DNA from: Candidatus Equihabitans merdae
GTDB lineage: Bacteria; Bacillota; Clostridia; Lachnospirales; Lachnospiraceae
Direction: 5' to 3'
Assembly: GCA_018065025.1 (NCBI GenBank)
Contig: JAGHUB010000327.1
Coordinates: 1-5,093, forward strand
Length of the DNA: 5,093 bases
Part shown: piece after piece, positions 1-5,093 of the stretch
Numbering within the stretch: the stretch's first letter is position 1
How the letters are laid out: every line of letters starts with the position of its first letter
Program-made: the position numbers and the translations under genes
The notes under the pieces: generated by a model
What the model was told of the DNA's origin: nothing
The model's input: only the letters and a program-made list of their open reading frames with translations
Database searches by the model: none

Positions 1-613
1 GTATGATGCTTTCGTCGTTACTGACGAAGTTTATGAGCACAAGGTTTATGCACCCCACAAACATATCTGCATGGCATCCCTGCCGGATATGTGGGAGAGA
101 ACCATTACCTGTAATTCATTATCCAAGACTTATTCCATCACAGGCTGGCGTCTCGGCTACCTCATCGGTCCGGCCGATGTGGTTGAAAGTGCCAAGAAGG
201 TTCATGATTTCCTGACAGTTGGCGCACCGGCTCCTCTCCAGGAGGCAGCGGCTGTTGGTCTTAGATTCCCGGAGTCCTATTATGATGAACTGCTGGAACT
301 CTACACCATGAAGCGTGACTACTTCTGCAAGGGTCTGGACGACATCGGCCTTAAGCACAATGTGCCGGAAGGTACCTATTTTGTTATGGTTGATATCAGC
401 GATTATCTTGAACTGCCCCAGTTCAAAGGTTGGACAGACCTGGAATTCTGCGAATGGGTAATTAAAGAAATCGGCGTAGCAGCCGTCCCCGGCTCCAGCT
501 TCTTTAAAGAAGAAGTTAATCACCTGATTCGTTTCCATTTTGCCAGAGGCAAGGAAACATTAGATGAAGCTTTGAAGAGACTGGCCAAACTACCTGCTTA
601 TCTGAATAAGTAA
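1..613 (+). CDS. PLP-dependent class I/II aminotransferase, 5'-truncated by window edge
   Basis: The reading frame is open from base 2 and ends at TAA 611-613, giving the last 203 residues of a fold-type I aminotransferase; family members are about 380-400 residues, so roughly half is missing upstream. Visible residues, numbered within the fragment: D8-E9-V10-Y11 (the Asp that binds the pyridine nitrogen of PLP and the Tyr near O3'); S41-K42-T43-Y44 with K42 as the Schiff-base lysine, followed by GWRLGY (48-53) with R50 for the phosphate; a PEGTYF turn (122-127); GVAAVPGSSF (158-167); and R177 in LIRFHFA as the substrate-carboxylate arginine. All expected residues are intact. The pattern is that of the aspartate / aromatic / kynurenine-type aminotransferase group, transferring an amino group to a 2-oxoacid in the cytoplasm. 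Substrate cannot be fixed from this half. It is transcribed towards the SDR gene and shares its terminator. An ATG at 71 is internal, not the start, because conserved family sequence precedes it. Confidence 0.93.
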   Translation, partial: YDAFVVTDEVYEHKVYAPHKHICMASLPDMWERTITCNSLSKTYSITGWRLGYLIGPADVVESAKKVHDFLTVGAPAPLQEAAAVGLRFPESYYDELLELYTMKRDYFCKGLDDIGLKHNVPEGTYFVMVDISDYLELPQFKGWTDLEFCEWVIKEIGVAAVPGSSFFKEEVNHLIRFHFARGKETLDEALKRLAKLPAYLNK

Positions 614-657
614 AGAGTCAGGGAATAGACTGAAAAAAGAATAGTATAATTAAGAAT

Positions 658-720
658 AAAAAGCCGGCTGGCTGATTCAAGGTGTATAAAACCTAAAATC
701 AGTCAGCCGGTATTATTTTT
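658..720. terminator. Bidirectional rho-independent terminator between convergent genes
   Basis: The arms 664-677 and 697-710 pair over 14 bases, with a single G-U wobble on the + strand (C-A mismatch on the - strand) at 671/703, around a 19-base loop. The + transcript continues into a T-rich tract (711-720). The - transcript continues into five T, the complement of A658-662. The hairpin lies 44 bases after the aminotransferase stop and 22 bases beyond the SDR stop on the other strand, as expected for a shared terminator of converging genes. Confidence 0.88.
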
Positions 721-732
721 GCTTGGTTAATA

Positions 733-1485
733 TTATTTAGCCAGGAAGCCGCCATCTACGGGAAGAGTAGTGCCGGTAGTCCAGCCTGCACGCTCACCCA
801 GGAAGTAAACGATAGCATCAGCGATGTTTTCAGGCTGACCATAGCACTTCATGGGCATACGTTCAAACATATCCTTCTTGGTTTCTTCCAGAGCCAGGAA
901 AGCGCTGTTGTGTTTTGTGGGGATGGGGCCGGGCATAACAGCATTTACGGTGATGCCGTATTTGCCCAGAGCTTCAGCTGCCATGTGAGTGAAAGCACTG
1001 ATAGCACCCTTGGCTGCGCCGTAGTGGACCTGTGTGGCGGAACCGGAATGGGCTGTGATAGAGGAGAAGTTAACGATACGACCTTTTACGCCATTGTCTA
1101 CCATCTGTTTAGCAACAGCCTGTGTTAAGAAGAAGACAGCCTTTGTATTTACGTTGAAAGTAAAGTCATAGCTTTCTTCTGTGACATCAAAGAAGTCTTC
1201 GAAGAGGCAGACACCGGCGTTGTTGACGAGACCATAGATCTCACCGCAGGCAACGATGTCTTTGGCCAGCTTCATCACCTGAGCGGGATCGGACAGATCA
1301 GCCTGGAAGGCTGTGAAACTAACACCAGCTTCCTTTGCACAGGCAGCGGCTTCGGAGATATCACCACTGTTGTAATGAGCGATGATATTTGCTTTTTCTT
1401 CGCACAATCTCTTTACAACCCCCAGACCCAAACCTTTGGATGCACCGGTAACGACAATAGTTTTTCCTGCCAAGCTCATAATCAA
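733..1485 (-). CDS. SDR-family NAD(P)-dependent oxidoreductase (FabG-like)
   Basis: A 250-residue classical short-chain dehydrogenase/reductase, of usual length for the family and cytoplasmic. In order: Rossmann nucleotide motif TGASKGLG (13-20); D63 in the adenine-binding turn; NNAG (88-91); catalytic tetrad N113, S142, Y155 and K159 with the YxxxK spacing intact; PGPIPT (185-190 region) after the active site; and a C-terminal PVDGG segment typical of the family. Such enzymes interconvert an alcohol and a ketone with NAD(P)H. It resembles 3-oxoacyl-ACP reductase-like and sugar/polyol dehydrogenase-like members, but no substrate can be named. The start is read as TTG at 1485, because AGAAAGGA sits 7 bases upstream; the ATG at 1479 is two codons in and 13 bases from that site. 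It has its own promoter in the gap after the LysR gene on the same strand, though read-through from that gene is possible because no terminator is visible between them. Confidence 0.93.
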   Translation of the reverse strand: MIMSLAGKTIVVTGASKGLGLGVVKRLCEEKANIIAHYNSGDISEAAACAKEAGVSFTAFQADLSDPAQVMKLAKDIVACGEIYGLVNNAGVCLFEDFFDVTEESYDFTFNVNTKAVFFLTQAVAKQMVDNGVKGRIVNFSSITAHSGSATQVHYGAAKGAISAFTHMAAEALGKYGITVNAVMPGPIPTKHNSAFLALEETKKDMFERMPMKCYGQPENIADAIVYFLGERAGWTTGTTLPVDGGFLAK

Positions 1486-1492
1486 TAACCAA

Positions 1493-1500
1493 TCCTTTCT
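1493..1500 (-). promoter_or_regulatory. Ribosome binding site of the SDR gene (decides TTG start)
   Basis: Reading the - strand, AGAAAGGA ends 7 bases before TTG (1485-1483) and 13 bases before ATG (1479-1477). The usual 5-9 base spacing favours the TTG. Both starts give essentially the same protein, differing by two residues. Confidence 0.65.
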
Positions 1501-1544
1501 GGAACAAATAAAACAATATTTCTTGGGGCAAAATGCCTGTGACC

Positions 1545-1573
1545 ATCATAATATATCAAGGCCTTACTGACAA
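1545..1573 (-). promoter_or_regulatory. Sigma-70-type promoter for the SDR gene
   Basis: On the - strand TTGTCA (1573-1568) and TATGAT (1550-1545) are separated by exactly 17 bases, and each matches the consensus at 5 of 6 positions. Transcription would begin near 1538, giving a leader of about 53 bases before the TTG start. The -35 box begins only 13 bases past the LysR stop codon, so the SDR gene can be expressed independently of the regulator. No operator dyad is evident around it. Confidence 0.7.
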
Positions 1574-1586
1574 CAGGAGGAATGTT

Positions 1587-2477
1587 TCAGCTGTAGAATT
1601 CATGGCTGGATACATATTCCAGGAAGGCTCGCAGGGAACGGGACAGCCACTTGTTTTTATGGATGATCAGCTGCTTCCAGATAATGGCTTCAAAACCTTC
1701 TACTTCTATATAAATCAGCTCTTCTTTTTTATGTAAGTCATCAGTGACAAAGTCCGGCAGGAAAGCCACGCTTTTTCCGCGTTTAACGGTGTCTGTAATG
1801 ATATCGGTACGTTCGCATTCAAGAACAGGTTTGATTTCCAAAGAGCGTTTGGCCAGTTCCTGGTCAAGTATTAATCGATAGGACATATTTTTTTCAGTCA
1901 ACAGGAAGGGATATTGAACCAACTCTTCAAAAGTGACTTTTTTCTTCGTTGCCAGTGGTGAATTGATTCCAACCACGAAGTTGACTTTGATAGGTTCTTC
2001 CTTGATGATTCGATAGTCAGTGCGATAGATATGTTGGTCCAAAGTAAAAATAACATCGGCTACATTATGATCCAGCATATCCATCAAAGTATCAGAACTA
2101 CCTGTCATGAAATGAAGGGCAATATGGGGGTAATGAGAGTAGAAGTCATCATAATTGGCGGTCATCATCATGGCGCAGATGGATCCGGCAGCGTACATTC
2201 TAACGGTGCCTCTGATATCTTCATCTTTCATGAAGGTTTCTTTAAACAATTCTTCTCGATGGACGATCTCATGAGCGTATTCAAGAAGAGCAGTACCGGC
2301 ATCGGTGAGAGAGATGCGGTGGCCGATACGCTCAAATAAAAGACAGCCCAGTTCTTCTTCAAGCTGTTTGATCTGAAATGAAACGGTGGATTGAGTATAT
2401 CCTAAAGCTTGTGCAGCTTTAGAAAAACTTCCCAATTCAGCAGTGGTGATGTATGTAACTAAGTTTCGATTTTCCAT
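1587..2477 (-). CDS. LysR-family transcriptional regulator
   Basis: A 296-residue protein of standard LysR length. The N-terminal winged helix-turn-helix covers about residues 3-60, with the diagnostic stretch FSKAAQALGYTQSTVS (18-33) as the helix-turn-helix, QIKQLEEELG (35-44) and LFERIGHR leading into the wing. A linker helix follows (about 60-90), then a two-lobed periplasmic-binding-protein-like effector domain (about 92-290). LysR proteins usually work as tetramers and activate a divergent gene when a small-molecule co-inducer binds. Here the divergent gene is a tryptophanase/tyrosine phenol-lyase family lyase, and an ATC-N9-GAT dyad lies between them, so that gene is the likely target. 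Start: ATG at 2477 is the first residue of the conserved domain, and no alternative start codon lies closer to the upstream Shine-Dalgarno. It stops at TGA (1589-1587). The ligand cannot be inferred from sequence; an amino acid substrate of the lyase is a natural guess. Confidence 0.95.
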   Translation of the reverse strand: MENRNLVTYITTAELGSFSKAAQALGYTQSTVSFQIKQLEEELGCLLFERIGHRISLTDAGTALLEYAHEIVHREELFKETFMKDEDIRGTVRMYAAGSICAMMMTANYDDFYSHYPHIALHFMTGSSDTLMDMLDHNVADVIFTLDQHIYRTDYRIIKEEPIKVNFVVGINSPLATKKKVTFEELVQYPFLLTEKNMSYRLILDQELAKRSLEIKPVLECERTDIITDTVKRGKSVAFLPDFVTDDLHKKEELIYIEVEGFEAIIWKQLIIHKNKWLSRSLRAFLEYVSSHEFYS

Positions 2478-2493
2478 GATTATGTATAGGAAA

Positions 2494-2502
2494 CTCCTTT
2501 CT
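2494..2502 (-). promoter_or_regulatory. Strong but distant Shine-Dalgarno of the LysR gene
   Basis: AGAAAGGAG on the - strand is a near-perfect anti-16S match, but it ends 16 bases before the ATG at 2477, clearly longer than the usual 5-9. No ATG, GTG or TTG in frame lies between; an ATA codon is present but is an unlikely start. Translation may therefore be weak, which would fit a low-abundance regulator. Confidence 0.5.
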
Positions 2503-2509
2503 CAATAAC

Positions 2510-2567
2510 GAGCAAACTTTGGTATTAACTCAGATTATGCACACGGATTTGGTTGAGTGGTTTGCTC
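2510..2567. repeat. 8-bp inverted repeat upstream of the LysR gene
   Basis: GAGCAAAC (2510-2517) is repeated as its exact reverse complement GTTTGCTC (2560-2567), with centres 50 bases apart. The right copy also sits in a tighter dyad, TTGAG-N7-CTCAA (2553-2569). The repeat brackets the region where the LysR promoter should be and could be a regulator-binding pair for autoregulation. No T-N11-A is centred on the tighter dyad, so the assignment to LysR is weak. Confidence 0.35.
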
Positions 2568-2592
2568 AATAGTCCGAATTCTGATTGAATTA

Positions 2593-2617
2593 CATATATC
2601 GAAAATATCGATATATG
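2593..2617. promoter_or_regulatory. Candidate LysR operator (perfect dyad with ATC-N9-GAT)
   Basis: CATATATCGA (2593-2602) and TCGATATATG (2608-2617) form a perfect 10-bp inverted repeat around a 5-base spacer. At its heart is ATC-N9-GAT (2598-2612), containing the T-N11-A (T2599, A2611) typical of LysR recognition sites. The centre at 2605 lies about 65 bases upstream of the predicted lyase transcription start near 2670, the classical place for a LysR recognition site. A further ATCGAT at 2629-2634, next to the predicted -35 box, could be part of the activation half-site. Confidence 0.7.
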
Positions 2618-2634
2618 ATATTTGTACTATCGAT

Positions 2635-2663
2635 TTTACAAATAGTCAAATTGAATGTAAATT
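2635..2663 (+). promoter_or_regulatory. Predicted promoter of the lyase gene
   Basis: TTTACA (2635-2640, 5/6 to the -35 consensus) and TAAATT (2658-2663, 4/6 to the -10 consensus) are separated by 17 bases. The predicted start is near 2670, a leader of about 30 bases. The poor -10 box fits a promoter that needs an activator, here the LysR protein bound at 2593-2617. Alternative boxes in this AT-rich region cannot be excluded. Confidence 0.5.
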
Positions 2664-2688
2664 GTCTCTTGGAGTTTTTTATTTTTAT

Positions 2689-2694
2689 AAGGAG
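2689..2694 (+). promoter_or_regulatory. Ribosome binding site of the lyase gene (decides the start)
   Basis: AAGGAG ends 7 bases before ATG 2702, ideal spacing. It settles the start at 2702 rather than at the in-frame TTG at 2585, which lies upstream of the operator and promoter. Confidence 0.92.
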
Positions 2695-2701
2695 AATTAT
2701 C

Positions 2702-4153
2702 ATGCCCGAAATTAAATTTTATAAGAGACCTGCTGCTCCCGTAGAAATGCACAAGGTTAAAATCGTTCAGAAACTTAATCTGCTTCCCGCTGCACAGCGT
2801 CTTGAAAAGATTCAGGAAGCCGGTTTCAATACATTTGGTCTTCACAACGGCGACGTTTTCATGGATATGCTGACTGACTCCGGTGTTAACGGTATGTCTG
2901 ATAACATGCAGTCTGCTATGCTTCGTGCCGATGACGCTTATGCCGGTTCCGAAACATTCTATCGCATGAGAGATAAACTGGAAGAAATCACAGGTATCAA
3001 ATACCTGCTGCCCACTCACCAGGGCCGTGCCTGCGAAAACATTCTGGCTGAACACTTCCTGCCCAGAGAAGATATGGTTGTTATCATGAACTACCATTTC
3101 ACAACAGCCAAAGCTCATATCACACGTCGTAACTGCCGTGTTGAAGAATTGGTTACAGATGCCGGTCTTCAGACAAAGTCCGATCTGCCTTTCAAGGGTA
3201 ATATCGACCTGGACAAGGTTAAAGCCTGCATCGAAAAAGAAGGCGCTGATAATGTTGGTTTCCTGCGTATCGAAGCCGGCACAAACCTGATCGGTGGTCA
3301 GCCCATTTCTTATGAAAACATGAAAGCTGCTACAGAACTGGCCAAGAGCTATGGCATCATGACAGTCCTGGATGCTTCTCTGCTGCAGGATAACCTGTAC
3401 TTCATCAAGACAAGAGAAGAATCCATGAAGGATCTGTCCATCCGTGAGATCACAAAGATGATCTGCGATCTGTTCGAAATCGTTTACTTCTCAGGTCGTA
3501 AGTTTGGTTTCGCTCGTGGCGGCGGTATCTTGGTTCATTCCGAAAAACTGTACCATGAGATGGAAGACTTCATCCCCATGTACGAAGGTTTCCTGACATA
3601 CGGTGGTATGTCTGTTAAGGAAATGGAAGCCATGACCATCGGTTTCGAAGAAACTATGGATATGGATGTCATTTCTCAGGCTCCTCAGTTCATCAAACAC
3701 ACTGTTGATGTTTTGGATGCTTATGGTGTTCCCATGGTTACACCGGGCGGCGGTCTTGGTGCCCATATCGACGCCAGACAGTTCCTGTCACACATTCCTT
3801 CTGAAGAATATCCGGCAGGCGCTCTGACAGCTGCTATGTATCTTGCCGGCGGTATTCGTGGTATGGAACGTGGTACTATGTCAGAAGAAAGAAATGCTGA
3901 CGGTTCCGAACACATCGCTCTGGTTGAAATGCTTCGTCTTGCCTTCCCTCGTCGTGTATTCACACTGTCTCAGGCTGAATATGTTATCGACAGAGTAGAA
4001 TGGCTGTATGACCACAGAGAGATGATCCATGGTCTTAAGTTCGTTCACGAACCCAAGACACTTCGTTTCTTCACAGGTAAACTGGCTCCTGTTGATGATT
4101 GGCCGCAGAAGCTTGTTGAAGCTTACATCAAAGACTTCGGCGAAGATCAGTAA
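2702..4153 (+). CDS. Tryptophanase / tyrosine phenol-lyase family beta-eliminating lyase, substrate unknown
   Basis: A 483-residue PLP-dependent fold-type I enzyme of the family that splits an amino acid side chain from C-beta, giving pyruvate and ammonia (tryptophan to indole, tyrosine to phenol). Alignment from memory with E. coli tryptophanase and Citrobacter tyrosine phenol-lyase (TPL) gives: LTDSG (57-61); catalytic-type Y80 in DDAYAGS; PTHQGR (104-109) for the PLP phosphate; FTT (133-135); N195 with GGQP; D224 for the pyridine nitrogen; Schiff-base K267 in SGRKFG; R390 in MERG (TPL R381, the phenol-recognising residue; tryptophanase has Ile); R412 (TPL R404, substrate carboxylate); and FF 456-457 as in TPL. 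Oddities: the arginine three residues after the Asp, which contacts PLP O3' in TPL (R217), is L227; K-K-D at the active lysine is R-K-F; N262 of the cation site is R272. A tail of about 25 residues (459-483) extends past the usual end. It is therefore a family member of undetermined substrate rather than a safe tnaA. A divergent LysR gene probably controls it. Confidence 0.9.
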   Translation: MPEIKFYKRPAAPVEMHKVKIVQKLNLLPAAQRLEKIQEAGFNTFGLHNGDVFMDMLTDSGVNGMSDNMQSAMLRADDAYAGSETFYRMRDKLEEITGIKYLLPTHQGRACENILAEHFLPREDMVVIMNYHFTTAKAHITRRNCRVEELVTDAGLQTKSDLPFKGNIDLDKVKACIEKEGADNVGFLRIEAGTNLIGGQPISYENMKAATELAKSYGIMTVLDASLLQDNLYFIKTREESMKDLSIREITKMICDLFEIVYFSGRKFGFARGGGILVHSEKLYHEMEDFIPMYEGFLTYGGMSVKEMEAMTIGFEETMDMDVISQAPQFIKHTVDVLDAYGVPMVTPGGGLGAHIDARQFLSHIPSEEYPAGALTAAMYLAGGIRGMERGTMSEERNADGSEHIALVEMLRLAFPRRVFTLSQAEYVIDRVEWLYDHREMIHGLKFVHEPKTLRFFTGKLAPVDDWPQKLVEAYIKDFGEDQ

Positions 4154-4186
4154 ATCAAAGAAGATCTGACATATCCTGAATAACGT

Positions 4187-4315
4187 AATCGAGTAGGCTG
4201 ACGCCTACTCGATTCGTATACTTCGTGCACCATCTCGACTGTCGTCTCGATGATGTACGTTCGCCAAATGTCTGCTTGTGTGCAAGCACCCGCAGCCACT
4301 TGGCTCATCGTATAC
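4187..4315 (+). other. Multi-hairpin stretch after the lyase, possible structured RNA
   Basis: This non-coding stretch folds readily as RNA. Hairpin A: 4187-4198 with 4203-4214, a perfect 12-bp stem with loop TGAC. Hairpin B: 4224-4239 with 4244-4259, 13 pairs (one G-U) and three mismatches with loop TGTC. Hairpin D: 4263-4270 with 4297-4304 (one mismatch), enclosing 4273-4278 with 4283-4288 and loop TGTG. GTATAC at 4216-4221 and 4310-4315 could close B and D into a three-way junction. None is followed by a T-run, so they are not terminators themselves. The stretch is directly followed by a strong terminator. It may be the lyase 3' untranslated region, a small RNA released from it, or a leader element. 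I recognise no known RNA family; no promoter is visible between the lyase stop and 4187. Confidence 0.5.
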
Positions 4316-4323
4316 ACATATAT

Positions 4324-4355
4324 AGCACCGGCTGATTCCAGTCGGTGCTTTTTTT
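4324..4355 (+). terminator. Rho-independent terminator after the lyase and hairpin region
   Basis: An 11-bp stem (4324-4334 with 4339-4349, one G-U pair) with loop ATTC runs straight into seven T (4349-4355). This is a textbook intrinsic terminator for + strand transcripts, ending the lyase message about 200 bases after its stop codon. On the - strand no equivalent T-run follows. Confidence 0.92.
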
Positions 4356-4380
4356 CAGGTTGAGCGTATTCTTGCCCATA

Positions 4381-4409
4381 TTGAGAATAGTCCATGAAGG
4401 GTGTACAAT
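4381..4409 (+). promoter_or_regulatory. Promoter of the DMT transporter gene
   Basis: TTGAGA (4381-4386) and TACAAT (4404-4409) are separated by exactly 17 bases. The predicted start near 4416 lies downstream of the terminator and gives a leader of about 38 bases, so the transporter can be transcribed independently of the lyase. Confidence 0.7.
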
Positions 4410-4453
4410 AGGCAATGTTTTGACATTAAGTACTTGAAAGTGAGTTTAATCAT

Positions 4454-5093
4454 ATGAAGTTAAAAAATGGCATCATGCTCTTGCTGGCAGCCTTTATCTG
4501 GGGTACCGCATTCGTAGCTCAGACAGTTGGTATGGATTATGTAGGACCATTTACCTTTAATGGTGTCCGCTGCTTTATCGGCGCCTTCACCCTGGCCATC
4601 GTTTGCCTGATCATGGAGTTGATCAAGAAAAATAAAGGCGGCGCCTTGGCAGAAGAGAAGAGTGAAGCTGAGAAGAAACTTCAGAGAAAGCATTTGATCC
4701 AGGGCGGTATCTGCTGTGGCTTGATTCTTTTCATCGCCAGTTCCCTCCAGCAGGTCGGTCTGGTTTATACAGCACCTGGCAAGGCAGGTTTTATCACAGC
4801 CTGTTATATCGTCCTGGTGCCTATCATCGGCTTATTCCTGAAGAGAAAAACAGGTTGGCTGATCTGGGTTGCTGTTGTACTGGCTGTAGCAGGTCTTTAT
4901 TTCCTGTGCATCACAGAAGCTCTGACCATTAACCGTGGTGATATCTATGTTCTGCTGTGCGCCTTGATGTTCTCATTCCATATCATAGCGGTAGATCATT
5001 TCTCACCTCTGGTGGATGGCGTTAAGCTGTCATGCTCACAGTTCCTGGTGACAGGCATCCTGTCCCTGCCCTTTATCTTTGGCATGGAAACTC
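4454..5093 (+). CDS. DMT superfamily (EamA-type) membrane transporter, 3'-truncated by window edge
   Basis: The frame opens at ATG 4454, 9 bases after the AAAGTGAG Shine-Dalgarno (4437-4444), and stays open to the window end: 213 residues of a protein usually near 300. It shows the first EamA unit and the start of the second. Likely membrane segments are about 6-24 (containing WGTAFVAQ, typical of TM1), 34-56, 82-104, 110-130, 134-152, 161-181 and 190-210. The stretch from Q99 to T115 (QQVGLVYT, then GKAGFIT) matches the conserved TM3-TM4 pattern of drug/metabolite transporters. A hydrophilic, highly charged loop (57-80) links TM2 and TM3. The family moves amino acids, purines and other metabolites, often outwards, across the inner membrane; the substrate here is unknown. 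A separate promoter and the preceding terminator argue against an obligate operon with the lyase. No signal peptide is expected. Confidence 0.9.
   Translation, partial: MKLKNGIMLLLAAFIWGTAFVAQTVGMDYVGPFTFNGVRCFIGAFTLAIVCLIMELIKKNKGGALAEEKSEAEKKLQRKHLIQGGICCGLILFIASSLQQVGLVYTAPGKAGFITACYIVLVPIIGLFLKRKTGWLIWVAVVLAVAGLYFLCITEALTINRGDIYVLLCALMFSFHIIAVDHFSPLVDGVKLSCSQFLVTGILSLPFIFGMET

Noticed and set aside
664..678. Shared GGCTGATTC in the two terminators (670-678 and 4330-4338) as a repeat family
   Set aside because: Nine bases in GC-rich stem context is within chance, and the flanks differ.
910..1128. Open frame on the + strand inside the SDR gene
   Set aside because: Antisense shadow of a gene with complete catalytic motifs; no own signals seen.
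1361..1570. Short open frames on both strands overlapping the start of the SDR gene
   Set aside because: They overlap the conserved nucleotide-binding start of the SDR gene and its promoter, and have no recognisable protein features.
2585..2701. In-frame N-terminal extension of the lyase from a TTG at 2585
   Set aside because: It covers the operator and promoter, has no Shine-Dalgarno, and is AT-rich with no family similarity; ATG 2702 has AAGGAG at ideal spacing.
4187..4214. Perfect 12-bp hairpin as the lyase terminator
   Set aside because: No T-run follows it; the real terminator with seven T is at 4324-4355.
4147..4395. 82-residue open frame on the - strand after the lyase
   Set aside because: It runs through the hairpin region and terminator, overlaps the lyase end, and shows no domain or convincing start signal; its openness is likely chance.
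4420..4450. TTGACA (4420-4425) followed by TTTAAT (4445-4450) as the transporter promoter
   Set aside because: The spacer is 19 bases and the -10 box would lie almost on the ATG and over the Shine-Dalgarno; the TTGAGA-17-TACAAT pair upstream is better.
4460..4693. 77-residue open frame on the - strand within the transporter gene
   Set aside because: It is antisense to clear EamA membrane segments and is best explained as a shadow.

Overview
The window is a compact, ordinary-density piece of a bacterial chromosome. Base composition is moderate. Shine-Dalgarno sites are strong (AAGGAG, AGAAAGGAG), and the hairpin terminators end in T-runs. One gene appears to use a TTG start. Together these fit a member of the Bacillota. 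Negativicutes is my guess from the style of the genes, but nothing here proves it. There are five protein genes, two of them cut by the window edges, and no tRNA, rRNA, CRISPR array or insertion sequence.

Layout. Bases 1-613 (+) hold the C-terminal two-fifths to one-half of a PLP-dependent class I/II aminotransferase. It converges on an SDR oxidoreductase gene at 733-1485 (-), and one hairpin at 658-720 can terminate transcription from both sides. The SDR gene has its own good promoter at 1545-1573, just downstream of a LysR-type regulator gene at 1587-2477 (-). That regulator is divergent from a tryptophanase / tyrosine phenol-lyase family gene at 2702-4153 (+). The 224-base divergent region carries a perfect 10-bp dyad of the LysR type (ATC-N9-GAT), about 65 bases upstream of the predicted lyase transcription start. 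After the lyase comes a 300-base gap with several hairpins (4187-4315), a strong terminator (4324-4355) and a new promoter (4381-4409). This promoter serves a DMT/EamA-family membrane transporter that starts at 4454 and runs off the end.

How the parts may work together. The clearest unit is the LysR regulator plus the divergent lyase: the regulator probably senses an amino acid or related compound and activates the lyase through the dyad. The lyase belongs to the C-C/C-S beta-eliminating branch (tryptophanase, tyrosine phenol-lyase). It lacks an arginine conserved in both known enzymes but keeps phenol-lyase-like substrate-pocket residues, so its substrate should be treated as unknown. The SDR enzyme and the DMT transporter could process or export related metabolites, but that rests only on proximity. 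The two most interesting items are this atypical lyase with its operator, and the structured, possibly RNA-coding stretch after it.
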